Positions 60,301 through 64,000 of a stretch of DNA of 64,000 bases are shown here, one piece after another. The notes under the pieces are model-generated. The model did not search any database, was not told where the DNA came from, and worked only from the letters and a program-made list of their open reading frames with translations. Origin of the DNA: Desulfovibrionaceae bacterium (GTDB taxonomy: Bacteria > Desulfobacterota > Desulfovibrionia > Desulfovibrionales > Desulfovibrionaceae); contig JAHZEL010000007.1 of NCBI GenBank assembly GCA_019421865.1, forward strand, positions 124,001-188,000, in the 5' to 3' direction. The first letter of the stretch is position 1. Each line of letters opens with the position of its first letter. The translations under genes and the position numbers were made by a program.

Positions 60301-62007
60301 TTAGATGCTGGCGGTGATTTCCGGGAACACCTTGTAGAACATGATCCAGGCCATCAGGAGGGTCAGAGCCAGGTTGAAGGACTGACCGCAGACGTACAGG
60401 ATGATGGGCTTGCCGCCCTTGAAGTAGCCGGCAAGTTCCTTGAAGTTCGTGGCGAGACCGATGGAAATGAAGGCCAGGGCGAAGAACCAGCCGCGCAGGG
60501 CCACGCTGACCTTGTTGACGCCGTTGGAGATCAGAGCGTTGCTGATGTCGGAACCGAGGTTACCGGCAATGGTGGACAGCACGATGGAGGCAGCGAGGAA
60601 GCCGATGACGAACTTGGGGAAGCGGTTCCAGATTTCCATGGGACCGACCTTCACGCCTTCTTCATGGGCTTCAACCTTGGTGGCGAAGTAGATGGCCACG
60701 CAGAAGGCGCTCACACCGATGAGGACGTTCTGGATCATCTTGATGGTAGCAGCAACCTGCAGAGCCTTGGGGCCGATGAAGGCACCGGCAGCGGCCACGG
60801 AGCCGGTGGCGTCGATGGTACCGCCGATCCAGGCGCCGCCCAGAACTTCAGGTATACCGACAGCCTTGATGAAGGCAGGCATGACGATCATCATGATGGC
60901 GGTGAACACCATGGAAAGACCAACGGACAGGGTCAGTTCTTCCTTCTTCGCGCGGCAGGCAGCGGCCACGGCGATGGCGGCGGAGGTACCGCACACGGAC
61001 ATGTCGGCGGAGATGGTGATGTTCAGGGTCTTGGAGGGCATCTTCAGGACGGTCTGACCGAAGATGTAGGTGGACACCAGAACGATGGGGGTAACAACCC
61101 AGGCCACGAAGATGCCGGGGATACCGATGGCAAGGATCTTGTTGAACAGAACTTCAGCGCCGAGCAGCACGAGGCCGGTCTTGATGAAGTATTCCACCTG
61201 CACGGCGGGCTTCATCCACTTGGGGGTGCCGATGGTGTTGGCAACCACCATACCGACGATGATGGACCAGATTTCAGCGTTGAGGCCGTAGGTAGCCGTG
61301 GGCTTGTAGCCGCCGAGGAAGTTGGCGAGCAGGCACAGCACGTACACGCCGAGGAAGCCGATGAAGTACTGAACAACATTGACGCCCATGACGCCCATAC
61401 CGACGGCGGTGATCACACCGAGGCTGATGCCGAGGATGATGAGACCGGGGATCAGGTTGGTGTCGGAGCCGACCTTGGCCTTGGCCTTGGCGGCGTCGCT
61501 GTCGGCCTTCTGCCAGGCGGAGATGGCGGTTTCGGCAGCCTTGTTCAGATCGGCATTCTGGTAGGAAGCGGCGGAAGCGGCATCCTGAGCAGCCTTGGCA
61601 ACGGTAAGAGCTTCGGCGGCAGCCTTGGCGGCGGCGTCAGCCGCGGGCTTAGCAGATTCGTCCATGTGGGTCACGAAGGCATCCATGGGATTGCCGGACC
61701 ACTTGGCGGGAGTCTTGAGGTAACCGATGATGGTCTTGGCGGCGGGCAGCTTGCTGCCGGCAACGCCCTTCTTGGCGGCCTGAGCCTGAATCAGCTCGAT
61801 GGTCTTGATGGGCTTGGCCTTCTCAGCAGCGATGACGGCATCATACTTGCTGAGCTGAGCTTCAATGTCGGCGCGACCGCCCACCATGATGAGACCGGAG
61901 ATGATCAGGATGAAAAAGCCGATCCAGATCGCCCAGTAGTCTTCCTTCAGCCAAAGGTCAGACCATTTCGCACGGCCATCGTCAACGACAATGTTTTCAT
62001 TAGCCAT
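60301..62007 (-). CDS. YeiH-family (UPF0324) putative sulfate/sulfite exporter with large insertion
   Basis: A 568-residue membrane protein; classic YeiH is about 350. One helix near residues 24-44, then a 140-residue Ala/Lys-rich, probably helical coiled insertion (45-184; ADAAAKAAAEALTVAKAAQD), then the conserved core of about 10 helices (NLIPGLIILGISLGV, GMVVANTIGTP, LVLLGAEVLFNKI, SADMSVCGTSAAIAVAAACRAK, GAWIGGTIDATGSVAAAGAFIG, RGWFFALAFISIGLATNF). The SVCGTSAAIA and ATGSV blocks are family signatures. Transport of sulfite or sulfate is inferred from the family. Promoter at 62065-62093, terminator beyond the small gene. Confidence 0.82.
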   Translation of the reverse strand: MANENIVVDDGRAKWSDLWLKEDYWAIWIGFFILIISGLIMVGGRADIEAQLSKYDAVIAAEKAKPIKTIELIQAQAAKKGVAGSKLPAAKTIIGYLKTPAKWSGNPMDAFVTHMDESAKPAADAAAKAAAEALTVAKAAQDAASAASYQNADLNKAAETAISAWQKADSDAAKAKAKVGSDTNLIPGLIILGISLGVITAVGMGVMGVNVVQYFIGFLGVYVLCLLANFLGGYKPTATYGLNAEIWSIIVGMVVANTIGTPKWMKPAVQVEYFIKTGLVLLGAEVLFNKILAIGIPGIFVAWVVTPIVLVSTYIFGQTVLKMPSKTLNITISADMSVCGTSAAIAVAAACRAKKEELTLSVGLSMVFTAIMMIVMPAFIKAVGIPEVLGGAWIGGTIDATGSVAAAGAFIGPKALQVAATIKMIQNVLIGVSAFCVAIYFATKVEAHEEGVKVGPMEIWNRFPKFVIGFLAASIVLSTIAGNLGSDISNALISNGVNKVSVALRGWFFALAFISIGLATNFKELAGYFKGGKPIILYVCGQSFNLALTLLMAWIMFYKVFPEITASI

Positions 62008-62064
62008 AAAAAGTCCCCTGCTTAAAAAATTAAAAACAAACTCTCCTCAGGCCCATTTGTACCT

Positions 62065-62093
62065 TCAATAACAAACTCATGCTCTATTGACAA
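62065..62093 (-). promoter_or_regulatory. sigma-70 promoter of the YeiH homolog
   Basis: On the minus strand TTGTCA (62093-62088) and TATTGA (62070-62065) with a 17-base spacer, about 60 bases before the start. Confidence 0.5.
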
Positions 62094-62254
62094 GTATTTG
62101 TCTTCTTCCCCGCTTTTTAACGAAAAAAAAGGCTCATACCGGCCCGAACACGGCCGTTATGAAAAGTAAAACCGGCGACGAAAAAACCAGACTGGCCCTC
62201 GCGCCGGCAGCAGATTTGTAAAACCGCCCGCTCTTCGTACAAAAAAACGCTTTT

Positions 62255-62902
62255 TTACGCAAGCCCGTCAGCGGTCTTTTTTGCTGATTCCTCAAGCAGT
62301 TTCCAGTAGTCGTCCGAAACGTCGTAACCGAACTCGCAGGCCTTTTCCGCGTATTCTCTGGCTTTTTCCACATCGCCGAGTTCAAAGCAGGCCAGAGAGA
62401 GATTGTTCCACGCAGGCGCAAACGAGGGTTCCTGCTGAAGAACCATGCGGCTCATTTCCGCGCTCTTCTCATACTCGCCCTTCATATAGAGCGCGGAAGC
62501 AAACGTGGCGCGGGCCTGCAGATACTTGGGATCCCAGGTAAGGGCCTTGTGAAGAGCGGAAATAGCTTCGTCGACTTCCCCTCTCTGAAGGTGCACGAAA
62601 CCGATGTTGCCCCAGGCGATGGGGAACTTGGCGCGGCATTCCGCGGCTTCCTTGTTGTACTGCATGCAGCCGTCGAGATCGCCGCGGCGCAGGCAAAGAC
62701 CGCCAAGCTGAACAAAGGCTTCGGCCATGTGAGCAGAATGACGCACGGCGTTCAGGAAGCATTCCTCGGCTTCGGAATAGTCACCGAGAGACAGCATGGC
62801 CACTCCGAGATTATAGTGGTGAATGGCGCACTTGGGATCCTTTTCGATCTCCGCCTGAAGATCGTGAATATACTCATGAATATCGGTATAACGGTCTTTC
62901 AT
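62255..62902 (-). CDS. tetratricopeptide repeat protein
   Basis: A 215-residue cytoplasmic protein of about four to five TPR units (CAIHHYNLGVAMLSLGDYSEAEECF, AEAFVQLGGLCLRRGDLDGCMQY, IAWGNIGFVHLQRGEVDEAISAL, LQARATFASALYMKGEYEKSAEM, APAWNNLSLACFELGDVEKAREYA). A scaffold for protein contacts. Its start overlaps the stop of the 132-residue gene (ATGA-like), and that gene lies close to the YkgJ-type gene, so the three act together. Confidence 0.85.
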   Translation of the reverse strand: MKDRYTDIHEYIHDLQAEIEKDPKCAIHHYNLGVAMLSLGDYSEAEECFLNAVRHSAHMAEAFVQLGGLCLRRGDLDGCMQYNKEAAECRAKFPIAWGNIGFVHLQRGEVDEAISALHKALTWDPKYLQARATFASALYMKGEYEKSAEMSRMVLQQEPSFAPAWNNLSLACFELGDVEKAREYAEKACEFGYDVSDDYWKLLEESAKKTADGLA

Positions 62903-63300
62903 CAGATATGGCCTTCCTTCTTTAGAAGTTCATGGTACCAGGCGGCGAATTCATACACGCCCAGAAATTTGTCCTGCTTGTTCACCACGCCGATGGCGGC
63001 TTCCATGGCGCCCTGGATGAAGGCTTCGCTGGGATCGGACTCCCCGGAAAGCTGAGCCTCGCACTTCTTGGAACGAACGAACTCCTGCATGAGCTGCTGA
63101 GCCGTACGCTTGGTGATGTCCGTGCGGATTTCCACAGGTTCGTTGGGTTCGGGGAAGGGATCCCACTTGTCGTACCCTATGCGGTCGATGAACTTGCGGC
63201 GACGGGGAGGAATTTTTTCGTAAAGATCGCGCTTGAGCTTTTCCTCTTCGGCGGTAAGCGCCCGGGGCTTCTCATTGCGCAGCAGAGGAGCGATGGACAT
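62902..63300 (-). CDS. conserved protein of unknown function in the YkgJ/TPR unit
   Basis: A 132-residue soluble protein. The first half (PRALTAEEEKLKRDLYEKIPPRRRKFIDRIGYDKWDPF) is basic and helical with the odd IPPRRRKFIDRIGY motif; the second half is helical (QGAMEAAIGVVNKQ, YEFAAWYHELLKKE). No catalytic motif recognised. Flanked by the Cys-cluster gene (two bases) and TPR gene (overlap), so it is probably part of the same complex. Confidence 0.7.
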   Translation of the reverse strand: MSIAPLLRNEKPRALTAEEEKLKRDLYEKIPPRRRKFIDRIGYDKWDPFPEPNEPVEIRTDITKRTAQQLMQEFVRSKKCEAQLSGESDPSEAFIQGAMEAAIGVVNKQDKFLGVYEFAAWYHELLKKEGHI

Positions 63301-63302
63301 GG

Positions 63303-63974
63303 CTACTCCTTCGGGGCCGGCCCGATGCCGAGATAGGCATCATCATACTTGGTGATGAGGGCCATCGAAACGGGAACATACACCCTGTGCAGCTCGCGGA
63401 AACGGGAACCGATGACGGCGCCGATGCGGCGGCTCATGTCGGCCAGACGATCCTGAATGCGGTCGAGCGCAACCGTAGGATAGGCCTGTCCCTTCTTGAA
63501 ACGGCATTCGCCGCAGACATGGGCCTTGCCGTGGATGGACGTGGGAATGCCGTAGAGACGGCAGGTGATGGGGCGATGTTCGTAAAGCAGGCAGGTATCG
63601 TCAAGCCCCAGAAGCGGACAGCGGACCCGTTCCTTGGCCGCTTCCACCATGATTTCCTCGTCGGACAGGCCCTGACGCGCCTGCTGAAAATAATGACGCT
63701 TCAGGCGGGTGAGCTGACGGTCGGTATCGTTTGCGGCCTGAAGGACGGCGGAGCGGCGTATGCCGAAGTCAAATTCCCTGTTGAACGCCCGATTCAGGGC
63801 CATAGCTTCCACAAGAGAAAGGTCGAAGGCCGCATGGCAGCAGCTGCTGCAGCCGGCGGCACAGGCCACCTCTTCAGGATACTGGTTCTTCACTCGCTCG
63901 AAAAGCTGATCGGCCTGCGCAGCAAGCTGCTCATATTCCTGAAAAATAGCGTCCAATTCCGGGTTGGTCATCAT
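63303..63974 (-). CDS. YkgJ family cysteine-cluster protein
   Basis: A 223-residue protein with the YkgJ pattern of metal-binding cysteines: CAAGCSSCCH near residue 40, CPLLGLDDTCLLYEHRPITCRLYG (about 125-148) and HVCGECRF. Predicted to bind an iron-sulfur cluster or zinc; activity unknown. ATG start at 63974 (ATGATGACC) with GGGAAC upstream; the in-frame GTG nine bases further up is an alternative. First gene of a three-gene unit; the promoter is close to the window edge. Confidence 0.85.
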   Translation of the reverse strand: MMTNPELDAIFQEYEQLAAQADQLFERVKNQYPEEVACAAGCSSCCHAAFDLSLVEAMALNRAFNREFDFGIRRSAVLQAANDTDRQLTRLKRHYFQQARQGLSDEEIMVEAAKERVRCPLLGLDDTCLLYEHRPITCRLYGIPTSIHGKAHVCGECRFKKGQAYPTVALDRIQDRLADMSRRIGAVIGSRFRELHRVYVPVSMALITKYDDAYLGIGPAPKE

Positions 63975-64000
63975 AGTTCCCACTGAAAAACGGTTAAAAA

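Noticed and set aside
1..64000. tRNA, rRNA and CRISPR loci
   Set aside because: Apart from the tmRNA T-arm I found no T-loop plus acceptor arrangement, no rRNA-like sequence and no spaced direct repeats.

Overview
The window is a stretch of chromosome from a sulfur-metabolising Desulfovibrionaceae-like bacterium (Desulfobacterota; closest in style to gut genera such as Bilophila or Mailhella, an inference). Reasons: about 60% GC by eye, a tmRNA tag ending YDYAYAA as in Desulfovibrio, class III (anaerobic) ribonucleotide reductase, menaquinone synthesis (MenA), a TRAP-transporter/glycyl-radical-enzyme operon typical of anaerobic sulfonate users, and a YeiH-type putative sulfite/sulfate exporter. 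No tRNA, rRNA or CRISPR was seen.

Layout. 1-3.5 kb: end of a sn-glycerol-3-phosphate ABC transporter operon (ugpB-ugpA-ugpE-ugpC) with its terminator. 4-5 kb: rplM-rpsI (minus strand). 5.2-7.8 kb: an HD-domain hydrolase, a secreted metallo-beta-lactamase-fold protein and a pair of palindromic operator candidates. 7.7-8.2 kb: ssrA (tmRNA) with promoter and terminator, then 700 bases without a clear gene and a small serine recombinase. 9.6-22.2 kb: housekeeping genes (tmk, a YhaM-like nuclease, surE, fba, argC, RNA methyltransferases) and a 1083-residue fusion of an EndoQ-like PHP nuclease to a UvrD/Rep helicase. 22.2-24.7 kb: nrdD with a separate downstream gene for a 61-residue glycyl-radical domain. 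25-30.4 kb: rimP-nusA-rnpM(ylxR)-infB behind a structured leader with a promoter and an intrinsic terminator-like attenuator.

30.5-39.6 kb is the most accessory-looking region: a five-gene minus-strand operon (glycyl radical enzyme, TRAP DctP, fused TRAP DctQM, SDR dehydrogenase, radical SAM activase) facing a divergent, AT-rich LysR regulator. The parts suggest import of a small anionic substrate, radical cleavage of it, and a linked alcohol/ketone redox step. A C-S lyase acting on an organosulfonate is the favoured but unproven reading.

40-64 kb: opgGH (osmoregulated periplasmic glucans), an orphan DppF-type ATPase next to an ATP-grasp protein, yajC-secD-secF, argB, thiC, glnS, a TetR-FMN reductase pair with repeated operators, menA, nrdG with an unknown upstream partner, a YeiH-family exporter with a large Ala-rich insertion plus a small membrane protein, and a three-gene unit (YkgJ Cys-cluster protein, a 132-residue protein of unknown function, TPR protein).
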